NCBI GenBank assembly: GCA_028015205.1
Contig: CM051512.1
Span: 23,963,139 to 24,027,138 of the forward strand
Origin: Mytilisepta virgata
Lineage: Eukaryota > Mollusca > Bivalvia > Mytilida > Mytilidae
Reading direction: 5' to 3'
Length of the DNA: 64,000 bases
Part shown: one piece after another, positions 40,501-55,500 of the stretch
How positions within the stretch are numbered: the stretch's first letter is position 1
Layout: every line of letters begins with the position of its first letter
Translations under genes and position numbers: made by a program
The notes under the pieces: model-generated
Databases searched by the model: none
What the model was told of the DNA's origin: nothing
The model's input: only the letters and a program-made list of their open reading frames with translations

Positions 40501-43500
40501 TTAAGCAATATCATTTCATGACGAATTCTGCGGTTGAATAAAATCCAGATACTTACTCACACAATACCAGTAGTTGTAAATAATACCACAAATAGAGGTA
40601 TAGCGATATGTATTGTACGACGTCGCTGTATAAGATCGTTGTTCTGATCTTTGTCGATAATTAACACATCTTCTCCACCCAAACCATCCACAAGAATAAC
40701 TGTAAAATATAACTTATCTATTGTGAATTTTAAATTTTGTGATTTGCAAATTACATGACAGTATTCTGCTTTTCACACTTATAACCCATCCCCATTAAAT
40801 CAGATTTAAAAACTAGGAAAGCTACTGAAACATAGAAGGTAGTAGGTTAATAAAATCAAGGAGAGGTCTGTTGACAAAAAACATGAAAAAAAATAACTGA
40901 TTCTGTGAGGATTTTTCATTCTCCATGAGGAAATATTTAGGCTCCCCTAAGCCAAGCTTACTTGCCTGTTGTGAGAGGCTAAACCTACATGTATAAATGA
41001 TTGAAGGGAATAAGCAGCTTAAGAGAATCTTCAGTCCTATCATTCCAAACACTAAATACAAACAAGAGTTGACACACTAAATGACTCGCCTGAGTATGCA
41101 CTCGGACACAGAATAAAGATTATCTGATACCCAACATTGCAAGTGAAATGCGTTAAAATAAATATAAATGGTCAGGCAACATTAGTCTGAAAAATCTCAT
41201 TCAAACCTAAAACTGGGTCCATGGTCAGTTGATAGGTCTCAGACTGGTATGTATACCCACCAAAAACGGTGGGTTTATATACATTTATTACATTTGTTGA
41301 GAAATGGACTTGTTTGTAAAAATGGGATGAGAGTCACTCCAGCCTAAAATTGTGGTCAAGAATACTCGCCAAGAAGTATCTACAGACCATACTCAGTGGA
41401 TATAGGTATCCCAGCTACAGAGAAATGGACTTAATCATGAAAATGTGACTCAAATGTGAAAATTTGGGTCAAGGTCTCAGACAGCCATGTACCTACCAAG
41501 GACTATCTAAAGACCAAATATGGTTGGTCTATGTCTTGCAGTTGCTGAGAAATGGACATTATCCCAAAACGTGAAACAAGTCACTGAAGCATGAAATAGA
41601 GGTCAAAGGTACGGTGTCAGATGTTCAATTGGTATAAACCCACTAAGAACTTCTATGAACAGAATACTGTGCGTCTAGTTGGTACAACTGCTGAGAAATA
41701 GATGAAATCATGAAAATGTATATTAAGTCATTTAAGCATGAACTTCCGATCAAGTTCAGCTGACAGGTGTTAGACTGGCATGTATCCACTAAGAACTATA
41801 TACAGACCAAATATGATGGGCCTAGGTATTACAGTTCCTGAGAAATGGAATTAATCTTGAAAATTTAACACAAGTCACTCAAGCATGAAATTGAGTCAAG
41901 GTCCAAGGTCAAGGTACAGAGTTAAGTGTCAGAGTGGCATGTACCCACCAAGAAGTATCAATAGACCAAATACGGTGGGTGTAGGTATTAAAGTTTCTGA
42001 TAAATTGAACTAATCACAACTAATCACAAAAGTCTGTGTCAGACTAGCATGTGCCCACTAAGAACTATCTATTGACCAGATATAGTGGGATTAGGTATTC
42101 AAGTTGCCAAAATTGGACTTCACAACAAAACCATGAAATTGAGGTCAATGTCAAAAGGCAAGTGTCAGACTGACATGTGATTACCAAGAACTATCTAAAT
42201 ATGTTAGGTCTCGGTATTACAGTTGCTGAGAAATGGACTTAAACATGAAAATTTAACAAAGTCACTCAAGCATTAAACTGAGGTCAAGGTCCAGAGACAA
42301 GTGTCAGACTGGCATGTGCCCACTAAGACCTATCTATCTGATCTGATATGGTAGGATTGGGTATTACAGTTGCTAAGAAATAGACTTAATCACGAAAATA
42401 TGACACAGTGTTCACTCAAGCATGAAATTGAGGTCAAGGTAGAGAGACAAGTGTCAGACTGGCATGTGCCCACTGAGACCTATTGATCAGATATGGTGGG
42501 CTTAGGTATTACAGTTGTTAGAAATGGACTTAATCATGAAAATGTGACACAGGTCATTCAAGCATGAAATTGAGGTCAAGGTCAAAAGTCAGGTGTCAAA
42601 CAGACATGTACCCACGAAGAAATATCTATTGACCAAATATAGTGGGTCTAGGTATTATAAATGCTGAGAAATGGACTTAACTCCAAAATGTGACTAAGTC
42701 ACTCAAGTATGAAATTGAGGTTAAGGTCCCAAGCCAGGTGTGAGACTGGCATTTACCCATTAAGGACTATCTATAGACCAAATAAGGTTGGCCTAAGTTT
42801 TACAGTTGCTGAGAAATAAATTTAACCACAAAACTTGGACACAAATTTTACATTTATGTTTATGAAGTCAGTGAACCATGAAAATGAGGTCGGGTCACAA
42901 GACAAGTATACTGCGGCAAACTTTATATGACAAGGTATCTGTGGACCTAAAATATTAATTGTAGGTATTATGTGTGCAAAATTATTAAAGCTCTAAAAAA
43001 TGTATTCTGCTGCCAACTGAAAGTAATAGATATAACTCCCCTTCGTGAATTTTCGTCTCAGGTGGACAAAAACAACCTTTTGAAATCATATTGCCAAACA
43101 ATTTTGGCAAAACTTCTCACCTCCCAACTTATTTGGCATACATATATCCAATAAATATTGTCAGAAATAAGTTAGCATTTTTATGATCATCAAATATATA
43201 TATGAAATTGTATGCTTTTCCACCAAAACAGTCCAAGAGGACATTCTTCATCACTTTTGTAAAATAATTTTTTTTATAATTTTTGGATTATCAAAAACCA
43301 GAAAATCCCATCTTTTAGATCAAATCCCTAAAAACAAGGGAAGAGGTTTTATAAATGCCTCTTTTGATTTACAACTAGGGTTTGCAGCTATATTAACCAC
43401 CAATTTACATCAAATGTGGAAAATACTCTTTGTTACCAATTTTAATGCTCAACATTGGCACATTAATCATCAAAAGACTTAAAATGTTGCCATCTAAAAC

Positions 43501-46500
43501 AATAATTCAAAACTTTGAAGAGCAAATTCAAATGACAACATGACTACTGTCTGGACACTTCAGTTCGTAAAATAAATTTTCCAGAATTTGAATACCTTAA
43601 TCAGTGTGAATTGTCAAGTCACTATAATGGGGAAAGATGAAATGAGCTAAGTCGTAACTGAAACAATTGAAATTAACTAATTTTGTTCAATTATGTCTTC
43701 CAGAGAAACAAAAAAAAATCTGCCTATGGAATTTTCAATGTAAAGGGGAGATAACTCTTCCTGCAAGATTTTATAAAATTAAGTACAACCCCACGATGCA
43801 AGAAATATGCACAGAGTGCATTAAAAATATTTAATTTAATAGTTTTACAAATTTTAAGATAGAACTGAGTTGATAAATTCAAATTATTAATTTTTTGAAA
43901 TTTTCAAGTGCATTAATTTTACTATTGGAAATTCCCCATTTAGAATCGTTTGTGGGGTATATAAAAATAACCTTTATAAACAACTTTACATTTTTTATGT
44001 TTTCTTTCAATGTCTTGGACCACTCAATAAGGTTAATCAGCCAACAAAAGATTGTCTAATAATTATAACCTTTAGACTTTCAAAACGCGAAAAATTCATT
44101 TTATGAACTGAGGTGTCATGAAGGGTAAGAGGTAACATCAAAACCATTTACTGTGTGATGATGAAAAACTATGGACTTCATGACTATTCCTTAAGTTTGA
44201 AATAATAACATATGTCTCACAAGTCAACAAGGATCGAACATTTGAAAACAAAACTTGCACATAATGTCCAACGCCACATTTAGTTGTTGTGGCGTCATAT
44301 TTGATGCAAAAATCAATGAAATTCACATGAAAATTGGAAAAATATCTCAATCAAAATACTTGGGACATTTCAGCAGTGGAATTAATTACGATTACTGGAA
44401 ACAGAAGGTCGTGTAATACTTTTAACTTCAATTTTTAAAAAGCGTCTGAGATATTCCCGAAAAACCACTTGCAGTTTGTAAAAAGACACCACAGTAAGGA
44501 CAAAGCTATGCATGATTTAGATGATACTCCTTAGTTTTCACACAACTTAACATTTTCTTAACAGTAAATTAGAATTAAACATTAAGTATCAACAAATCAG
44601 AAGTCATTATTCCATATCCTTACTAGTTAGCACTTGACCAGTAGTATGTGTAATAAACAGTATAACTATAATAAATTCGATAATAATAATCTGTGTTGCA
44701 CTGTTTCACATTGGCATCGTTTATGTATACAGAACAATCATAATGATGGTTGCAGTGTCCCTGCATGGTTGATGTAACAGAGTGTGATGGATTGTTTGTG
44801 TTGTAGTTCCAGGAACAACCATTTCTCCAAGTTGAACTGTATATATAGATGTAGCCTTTTGTGTTATGATCATAACATGTTGGACTGAAGTAAGTATTTC
44901 TGCAGGTTGTTGCACTATCTGAAAGATGTATAAAATTATTTGTCATTAACCTGATTGCTTAAATCAAACATACTAGAGGCTCCCAGAAGCCTGTATAGCT
45001 CACCTGGAAATGATTTGAAGAATAAAATGTTTGGTTAGATGTATGTCCATCTTGACTTGCAGTCTTGAACATTGCTGTCAATTCCAATTGCCTAGCTGGT
45101 TTTGCAGTATTGTTCACTGGTTTCAAACGAAAAGATCTTTCAGTGATTTTTCCAAGGTCCTATGCTTTGTTTGGTTTTGGGGATATCTTGGACAGTGGGT
45201 TTGGGTCAACAGATACAATTATGAAAGAGGACAAATATACAATTATGAAAGAGGACAAACAAAGGACCATTGCTGCTTGGTTTTGTTTAAGTTTGCCAAG
45301 TGGTTTCAGCTTAGAAGATCTTTGAGTAAATTTCCGATAGGGTCCTATGTTAAGCTATGTTCAGCTATGGTGACCATCTTGGATGGAGGGCAGGGTCAAA
45401 AGATATACTTCTGAAAGAGGACTAATTAAGGACCATTGCTGCAATGTTTTGTTCCAATTGGCCAAGCTGTTTCAGCCACGAAGATCTTTAAGTAAATTTC
45501 CAATAAGGTCTTACATGTATGTTAAACTATGTTCGACTCTGACAGACATCTTGGATGGCGGGCAGGGTGATCGGATATAATTCTGAAAGGGGACAACCAA
45601 AGGACCATTGCTGCCAAGTTTCGTTCCAATTGGTATCAGAGAAGAACATCTTTATGTAAATTTCATGTAGAGTCCTATGTTAAACTATGTTTTGGTTCTG
45701 GTGGCCATCTTGGATGGCAATGGGGTCACTGGATACAATTCTAAGGACCATTGCTGCCAAGTTTTGTCCAAATCATCAATTGGTATCAGACAAGAAGATC
45801 TTTAAGTAAATATGTTAAACTATGTCCGTCTGTGGCAGCCATCTTGGATGGCGGGCAGGCTCATTGGACAAAAATCTGAAAGGGAACCACCTAAGGACCA
45901 TTGCTGCCAAGTTTTGTTCTAATTGGCCAAGTGGTTTCAGACAATAAGATCTTTGAGTAAAATTTCACATATGGTCCTATTAAGCTATACATGTTCAGCC
46001 ATGGTGGCCATTTTAGGTGGAGGGCACGGTTATCGGATACATTTCTGAAAGAGGACCACCTGAGGACCATTGCTGCCAAGTTTTGTTCCAATTGGCTAAG
46101 TGGTTTCTCTAAGTAAATTTCCCATAGGTTCCATTCTTGGATGACAGTCATGGTAATCGGATACAACTCTGAAAGAGGACCACCTAATGATGATTGCTGC
46201 CAATATTTGTTCCAATTGGCCCAGTGGTTTCAGAGGAGAAGATCTTTAAAGGAAAGTTTACAATGACCGATGACAAAGACGGACGCCGAGTGATGGCAAT
46301 AGCTCACATTTTTTTTTTTGTACCTCAAAGAGAGATGTCGCTTTTCCCTATCATTATGAAATGTGGTAGGTCTTGTAGGGACCAAATTTTTCTTCATCAA
46401 GGTCCTTCTACTTCAGGTCAACATCTTCTAAATGTTCTGTCGATTTTTGTGATAAGCCATTGACACTTTCTGTCAAGTTTGGCTCTATTTGGCCCAGCAG

Positions 46501-49500
46501 CTTCAGAGAATTTCTTTTTAAATCAACCAATCAGAAACAAGAATTGCCCATGGCGACAAAATGAGGAAGTTTTGTAAAAAACCTGCCACATATGCTTCTT
46601 GTCAAGTTTTGTTCAATTTAGCCAAGTGCTTTCAGAAAATAAGATTTTTGATATCATCAAATCAGAAACAAGAAACAAGAATTGCCCATGACAGCCATGC
46701 TTGTCGTCCAATCTTGATGAAAAAAATTCATTTCATAAAAGACTTTCCATAGATGCTTCCTGTCAAGTTTGGCTGACAGTTTTGGCCAAGAAGTTCCAAA
46801 TAAAAAAAAAATTTAATCAACTAATGAGAAAATAAGAAATGAAACTTTCTAAAGAACATCTCATAGATGCTTTTTGTCAAGTTTTGTTCCATGTGGCCAA
46901 TCAGTTCCAGAGGAGAAGATTTTTGAAAACTCCGCCAATCAGAAACAAGAACTGCCCATGGCAACCATATTTGTAGTCCGATTGGAATGAAATAAGGAAA
47001 ACTCTATAAAAGACCTCCCATTTCTGCTTCCTGTGAAGTTTCGTTCCATTTGGCCATGCCACTTCAGAGGAGAAGATTTTTTTTATAGCACCCAATCATA
47101 AACAAGAACTGCCCATGATGGCCACATTTGTAGTCCGATCGGGGAGAAATGAGGAATTTTATAAAGGATCTCCCATTTATCCTTCCTGTCAAGTTTCTTT
47201 CCATTTGGCCAAGCAATTTCAGAAGAGAAGATTTTTTTATATCAGCCAATCAAAAACAAGAACTGCCCATGGCGGCCATATTTGTAGTCAGATCAAGATG
47301 AAATGAGAAACCTTTATAAAAGATCTCCAATTCATGCTTCCTGTCAAGTTTCGTTCCATTTGGCCAAGTAATTTCAGAGGAAAAGATTTTTGAAAACTCA
47401 GCCAACCAGAAACAACAATTGTCCATGGGGCCATGTTTGTTGTCCAATCGGGACAAAATGAGCAAATGACGAAATGAGGAAAGTTTGTAAAGATCCTCCC
47501 AAAGATGCTTCCTGTCAACTTTCATTCCATTTTCAGAGGAGAAGATTTTTTTTATATCAGCCAATCAGAAACAAGAACTGCCCATTGTGGCCATATTTGT
47601 GATCCAATCGGGACGAAATGAGGAATCTTTATAAAGGACCCCCCAATATATGCTTCCTGTCAAGTTTTGTTGCAAGCAGTTTCAGAGGAAAAGACTTTTG
47701 ATTGTTTGTTTGTTTGCTTAGTTGGGGTTTTACGCTGTTTTCAGCACATTTGGCTATTTCACGGCGGCCAGTTTTTATTGGTGGAGGAAGCTGGAGTACC
47801 CAGAGAGAACCATCGACCTTCGGTAGGAAAATTGGCAATTCTTGTTAATTAAGATCGAAGTCAAACACACCCCGCTACAGGTGAGATTCAAAGTCACAAC
47901 CTCAGTATTGACATGCTAGTGATCATTAGTAGTCATGACGAACTACCAAGACCACTTGGCGACCGAGGCCCCCAAAAAAAGCCTTTTGAAAACTCAGCCA
48001 ATTAGAAACAACACTTGTACATGGTGGCCATGTTTGTTGTCCGATCAGGACGAAATGACCAAAATTTAGAAATGATCTTACATAGATCCTTCCTGCAAAG
48101 TTTAATTCCATTTGGTTTCAGAGGTGAAGATTAAAATGTGAAAAGTTAACAGATGGACGGACAGATGGACAACGGATGCCAATGGAAGAAAAAAGCTCAC
48201 CTGGCCTTTCCAGATGAGCTAAAAATAGATACATGTATACTAGAAAGAAAAACATGCCCCGCCTAAAATGTAGGTCACCATGTATGAATGCTCGGTATTA
48301 TCCAAGGCACATCCACTGATGAAGTTTTGCTGATACACTATGCTTAGTTCCAAAGAAATGAACTAAATGCAAAACTTAATCAGAGTCACTGAAGCATGAA
48401 ATGTAGTTCATAGCAATCCAAGTGTTGCTGAACTGCATTGTACTTATATACAAGAGGACTGTAGTGGTGAAATATCATTGATATATTACTATAGGTTTCT
48501 GAGGAATGAACATAAAGGTAAAACTTGACCAAATTTACTGAAGCATGAAATGTAGGTCATAGCGACCCAAGTGTTGCTGAACATGTAGTTGTACTATATA
48601 AGAGGATTGTAGTGGTGAAATATCATTGATATACATGTATTACTATATATATATAGTTTTCTGAGAAATGGCGCTGAACTCAAAACTTAACCGAATCAGA
48701 CGGACAAGGGTAAATCTATGCCCCAGCCACATTTCTGGTGGCGCATAAAAATATTACTTTAATTTTTAAACTTTTTCATCCAATTCTTGACTATCTGAAC
48801 ATCTATGTCTACTGTTAACAGAGGTGTATATAATACATACATATACATATATGTTCATAGAATATTCTTCTTACATGTTGTCTTAGGCCATACCAAATTG
48901 ATCTTTTTACTTTGCTGACTCCAATTTTTGAATGATGATAATTTTAAGGAAAAATTTGGTTGCCGCTTCATTTTGCAAAATGTTGAAAAGTCGCCCCAAA
49001 TTTTTCATTTTTCAATAAAGTAAAAATAAAAATTGTTCGCCACTCCTAGGTCCCCTTGCACCTATTTTTGCCATCCAAACATCTAAAGAACGAAAAATGA
49101 ATTTGGTGTGGCCTTATTTGCATAAGGTTTCACAACACCATGCAAATCCTGATAATTAGACACTGAATTGTTAAGAAACACAATTTTTTTTTCTAAATCA
49201 AGCATGTTTTGCCAAAACTTGACAAAAAGGCATGATTTATTGACTGAAAATATCTTACAGAAATTAATAAAACACATTTTTGGTGGCTTTTAAGATCAAA
49301 TTAATTTGATTTACTAAAATTGTTTGCAAAATTAAAGATAAAACAAATGTTGTTAAGATTCTTAACAAAGGAAATGACACATAATGTGTTTTTACATGAA
49401 AATAAAAATTCCACTTATTGGCATACAAAAATGGTATGCTATTAGGTGGAGTCTTCTGTACTACAATCAGAAATTAGCTGAAGTGTAATTTGCTTATTTG

Positions 49501-52500
49501 TAAAAAAAAGATAATCAAACTAGAGGCTCTCAAGAGCCTGTATCACTCACCTGGATTTAACATGTCCACCTTCAGCAGACTGATAATTTAAGTGTAGCAG
49601 TTATCTTGGCTAGTTTCACATAGGTTCAATGTTGAATAAAGTTAGGGTGTGGTGGCTATCTTAGTTGACATTCAAGGTTATCAAACACAATTCTGAAACA
49701 GGACAATTGCTGGTATTAAGTTTGGTTCCAAATGGCCAAGTTTAAGGTATGATGATCTGCAAATTAAATTTTCCCATAGGGTCCTATGTCAAACTAAGTT
49801 CAGCTTTGGTGGCCATCTTCAAGATTTTTTAATGGATTTTCCCAAAGGGTCCTATGTTAAACTGAGTTCAGCTGTGATGACAATCTTTGTTGACAATCTG
49901 GGTCATCGGACATAATTCTGAAAGAGGACCACCTAAGGACCATTTCTGCCAAGTTTGGTTCCAATTGGCTAAGTGGTTTTTCGATGAATTTTCCCATAGG
50001 GTCCTTTGGTTAACTAAGTTGGGCTGTGGCGGCCATCTTGGTTGAGATTCTGGGTCATCAGACACAATTCTGACAGAGGATCATTTAAGAACTATTTCTG
50101 CCAAATTTGGTTCCAATTGCTCAGTAGTTTCATACATCCTGGATTTCATATTGGAGTGAAAAACATAAAGTTGGTAGAGGACCATGTAAGGATCATTCCT
50201 GCAATGTAACGATTCGATTACTTTTGTAGTTTCAGAGAAGAAGATTTTTTAAATGTCAACCAATCAGAGTGCATAAATGACCCTGGCAGCCATGTTGAAT
50301 TTTGGATCACAACCAAAAACATAAAATATTGTAGAGGACCATCCAATGAACATCTGCACTTTGTTTGGTTTCAATTGGCCATTGGGTTTTCGAGAAAAAG
50401 ATTGAAATGTGAAAACTAAACGGACAAACGATGGATGCTGGACGCAAAGTGATGGCAATAGCTCACCTGGCCTTTTAGGCCAGCTGAGCTAACAAGGTAA
50501 TCTAAGAGTGAGACTTACGATAACAAACCCCAGTGTTACATCTTCGACTTTCATAATCCCGACCATCTCTACATGATTCGTCTTTCCCAAAGTAATTTCT
50601 TGATGGATTTGTACAACTGCGTGTTCGCACCTGATATCCACCTCCACAAGATCGAGAACAGGAACCATATGATCCCCAACTTGTCCATGCTCCATCCCCT
50701 ACAAGGCAAAGAAACAAAGAAAAATTGTTAGATACACATCATATTGTATGTAGATCATTCAGTAATTTTCCAAATGACCATGTTTGAAATCAACAGTTAT
50801 TACCTCCTCCATACATTATGAAATGCTGTCTGACCGAACAAATGTCAGACAAAAATCTTGAGATTCTTTAGTTGAAAATATAGGAGCAAAATGCCAAATT
50901 TGGGTTTCGATCAGACAAACCATAAAACAATTTCGTAAAGACCGCTCCTTGTCTTTATAAATTGATTCGGCTGTGACTGACTGGGTTATGTTAACATGTA
51001 TCTTTGCTTGATATCTGATTTTGATGTGCATCTCTAATATCTGTAAACCTATGTATTCATATACTTGAAACTGTATCTGATATTGTTGCTTCATGTCGTT
51101 AATATGTCAATTTGACACACAAGTATGGTTTCCATTGGCCGCTAGCATAGATCAGTATAAATATAAATATAAAACCACAGATGTCGCCAAAACAGACCTG
51201 ATTTTTTTAGAAAGTTGAAATATTTTCAAAATTTTCGAAAAAAAAAAAATGTTAGGGTCGGCAAAAAAGCCACAAAAAATAGGGTCAATCCGGAAACCGG
51301 AAACAAACATATATTTTTATTTGGCCTAACTTAGGTTTTTAACCATCCTCCATTAGCTGCACTAGTGGAGTACTCCTTTAGCTCAGCTGGTAAAGCAGTA
51401 GACTACTGAACTAAAGGTTCCGGGACGATCCCCAGTTGGAGCAATAGGTACATCAGGGTCACAAGACAAGTATACTGTGGCAAACTTTATACGATAAGGT
51501 ATCTGTGGACCAAAAATATTAATTGTAGGTATTATGTGTGCAAAGTTATTAAAGTTTTAAAAAATTTTATGCTGCCGCCGCTGGAAAGTAATATCTATAT
51601 CTCGCCTTTTCATCACATGCAAAACAAAAATTTACATTCAATGCGCATGTCTGCGTTTACAGGAAATCGTAAGGTTTTTCTCGAATTTAAGCTCACAGTA
51701 TAAATAGAATTTAAAATATTTTGTAAGTTTATTTTTTAGATTTGTTTTATTTTGGCATTTACTACAGGTGCCAAAGTATAACCACCATAAAAATATCCTA
51801 ATTTATGGTATTTACAATAAATTTTCAGCACTTTTAAATGGAAAATGCCAGAAAAACTTCAAAAATATTTATTAACCAGAAATTGTGTCTGTAAGACACG
51901 GATGCCCCACCTAAAATGTAGGTCACCATGTATGAATGCTCAGTATTATCCAAGGCACATCCACTGTTAATACACTATGCTTATATGTAGTTCCGAAGAA
52001 ATGAACCTAAACGCAATACTTAACCAGAGTCGCTCAAGCGTAAAATGTAGGTCATAATGACCCAATTATTGTATGACTGCTCAGTACTACCAAAGGCAGA
52101 TCAACTGGTGAAGTTTCATTGATACACTATGCTTAGTTCCAAAGAAATGAACCTAAACATAAAACTTAATCAGCCGCTCAAGCATAAAATGTAGGTCATA
52201 ATGACCCAATTATTGTATGACTGCTCAGCACTACCAAGGCAAATCCATTGATGAAGTTTTATTGATACACCATGCTTAGTGAACCCAAACGCAAAACTTA
52301 ACCAAAGTCACTGAAGCATGAAATGTAGGTTATAGCAATCCAAGTTTGCTGAACTGTTTTGTACTATACAAGAGGACTGTAGTGGTGAAAAATGATTGAT
52401 ATATTACTATAGGTTTCTGAGAAATGGAGCTAAACGCAAAACTCAACCAGAATTGGGACGTATGGACGGACAAGGGTAAATCTATATGCCCCAGCCACAT

Positions 52501-55500
52501 TCGTGGCAGGGCATAATAAATAAGCGAATGATATCGACCAATTATAAAACATTTATTAACTAGCAGCAACATTAGCATTTAGGGTAAATTTCCTGAACAT
52601 TAACCAAAATAACAAACACTTTTCAAGTAAAAATTTCAATCATTGTTCTTGGTGGTACTTAGTTGAGTGCTGCACAAAAATTGCTAAATTTCTGATCAGA
52701 AATTGTGTCTCATGTGATCATTAAAGTCTGATTGCTCTGCCGCACGTTTTGATTGGATGCATCATGATAATTTTTCCTATTTAATGTATACCGTTACATT
52801 TTTTGCCTTAATACATAAGGCCAAACAAAAATATAGTCTTGTTTCTTGCTACCCGACCAACCCTGTTTTTTCATGCTCGACTGTAAAGTTTTTTCGGACA
52901 AAATCAGATTTTCCAAATTACCGGAATTCGGTGCTGTCACCAAACTCCGATTTCAGTCTTTCTCTAACAACATGGCCACCTCCAGTGCCGGTAGCGCTAT
53001 TGTGCTAGGTAGCTCTAGTGTTTTGAAGCTTACTTTTCATGAATGTAGACATTATTCAAATAAATTCATTTGATAACGTCTTTATTGAAATGTCACATAT
53101 GTTACATTATTATGCCACAGAAGTCCATACCTGGAAAGAGGAAAAAAAATAAAATGAAAAAAAAAATCATTTTCTGACCTACCTACCCTATTTTTTTCTG
53201 GCCGTAACAGGAAACAAGACTATATATTTTTTTTTGGCCTAAATGTACAGCTATAACAAAGAATCCTGAACCCAAATATATATGGTTGCTAGGGACTTTT
53301 TCAATGGCATTGACTCTTCACCTTTCATTTTCACTTGAACAGGTAAATTGTAGGGTCCTGAACCCAAATATATCTGGTCACTAAGAACTTTTACATTGGT
53401 TGATTTGGCTTTTTTCAATGACCTTTACCCTTAATTGACTTGTACATATGGTTGCTAGGGACATTTTTCATCGGTTGCAATGGACTTTTTCAATGACCTT
53501 GAACCTTGACCCTCCATTTCACTTGAACAGCTACCATTTAATTTATTTCAAGTTATGCTGAACATTTTTGCTGTTTACAGTTTGTATTTATAATAATATT
53601 CAATAACAGATTGGTCCGAGTTGATAAATTCAATTCATTAATTTTTGGAAATTTTTCAAGTGCATTACAAATACAATTTACAGTAGTCAAAAGCGTTCGG
53701 TAAATGGTAAAATTACCCAAACAGCCTACTGTGATGGATGGATAGCAAGGTCTACCTCAGCAACATTTCTTCCACGTCGAGCGCCAAATTCAAAATAAAG
53801 GACAACTCGGTACGCAGATAAATTCGGACCGTGTAAGAATCGCTAGAGATCATGGCACATATAGGAAATATTTTCGCACCATTTGATTTTATAATTGACA
53901 TACATAATGGGAAAGAGTTCCATATGGCACACCCAGCTATGTATATCTTAGACGGAATAAGCATATAGATTTACTTATAGGGGTCCCAAAGTGATCTCTT
54001 GCCCGACAATGAAACATACAAGTTTTATTGTCAATTTAATTGAAATCTACATAATGTTTATAAATAAAACTAGAATCCTCAGCTACGAGTGCATGGCTTC
54101 TGATTGTTTAACTTCAGGAACTCTGTCAATCAGGAATTTTTTTGGTTTAAATGAAAATAAAAATTTAGGCCGCAATAGATTGCAATTGATATTTAAAACT
54201 ATTATAAAAACTTAGAGTGATAGAGATACAAAACAAAATAATGGAAGAACTGGAAACAGAAAGAAATATAGAAATTGACAATACTAATGTCTTAGAAGAG
54301 CAGGAAGTAGTTAAGGCACTGAAAACTGGAAAAAGTCCTGGTCCAGATGGACTATCAGCAGAGCATTTCAAACTAATGCCGGAAGAACTTTTAACGTACA
54401 TAGTGCAAATAGTGAACCTTATATTTAAGGATAAAGATCTGCCACAAGAAACAAAAGAAGGAGTAGTTTCTCCGGTACACAAGAGTGGGAAAGATATATT
54501 ACATCCAGAGAATTATAGAGGTATTACAGTAACCAATACCTTTTCTACCCTTATAGAAGGTATTTTAAAAGACAGGTTAGAACCCAAACTACTCAAAATT
54601 CAAAGTAAGCTACAAAGAGGCTTCACTGAAAAAACATCGTCATTAAATACTGCCTTTATTGTATCTGCTGCTGTAGATTTTTACAAAGAGAACCTAGAAG
54701 AACTCATATTACTTACACTAGATGCTCAGAAGGCTTTCGATAAACTACATCACGAAATCCTCTTTAACAAAATGTACCATGATGGAATTGTGGGAAATAT
54801 GTGGTTATTGCTAAGAAATATGTACAGGAATGTAACAGTTAAAGTTAAGTGGAACAATAGCATTTCAGATAAATTTATACAAGAAATAGGTGTTAGACAA
54901 GGTGCAAAGTTATCGACTGTTTTATATAAACGCTATAACAACAACATTTTAGAGGCATTAGAAAGGTCAAACATAGGTGCACGAATACGCAACCATGTGC
55001 AGCTTATATGGTCATAATTAGGTTCGATAACTCTGTACAGCAATTTTTAAGAACTGGTTTACATTATCTGGTACCCGGTGCAAGCGGGTGTTTTTTATCA
55101 ATTTCTTAAAAATATTCCGCATTTAAAAGGAAATTGACAATAATAATAATAATCCAAAAAAGAATATTTTCTACATGTATATTCGCCTAAAAATTTATCT
55201 ATATCATCATGATCATGAAGATATTATTTTTAAATCTATTAAAACACTGAGAATAGAATTAAGTTTTTTTTAATTTTATTTACCCATGTAATTTTTAATG
55301 TTTAAAAAACTTAAATAATTTAAACTTAGAGTAAAATGATTTACTCAAAAACGCTTCATTAGACATGTTAGAGAAAAGTCTAATAAAGTAAACATTTTTT
55401 TTTTGTTTTTTTAAGTTTTGTCTTTGAAAGTTTCACCTTTTTGGCATAATTTACTCAATTAGGAATTTACTCAATTAGGAATCATTACAGAACATTAAAG

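Noticed and set aside
43183..43482. 99-codon plus-strand open frame
   Set aside because: No recognisable motif, no splice context, AT-rich composition; left as intron.
51370..51446. Functional tRNA gene
   Set aside because: Acceptor stem pairs poorly and box B has an insertion; it is followed by a dispersed repeat, so it is kept only as a tRNA-like sequence.
53752..53964. 70-codon minus-strand open frame in a slightly GC-richer stretch
   Set aside because: No family motif and no joinable neighbours; at most an old fragment.
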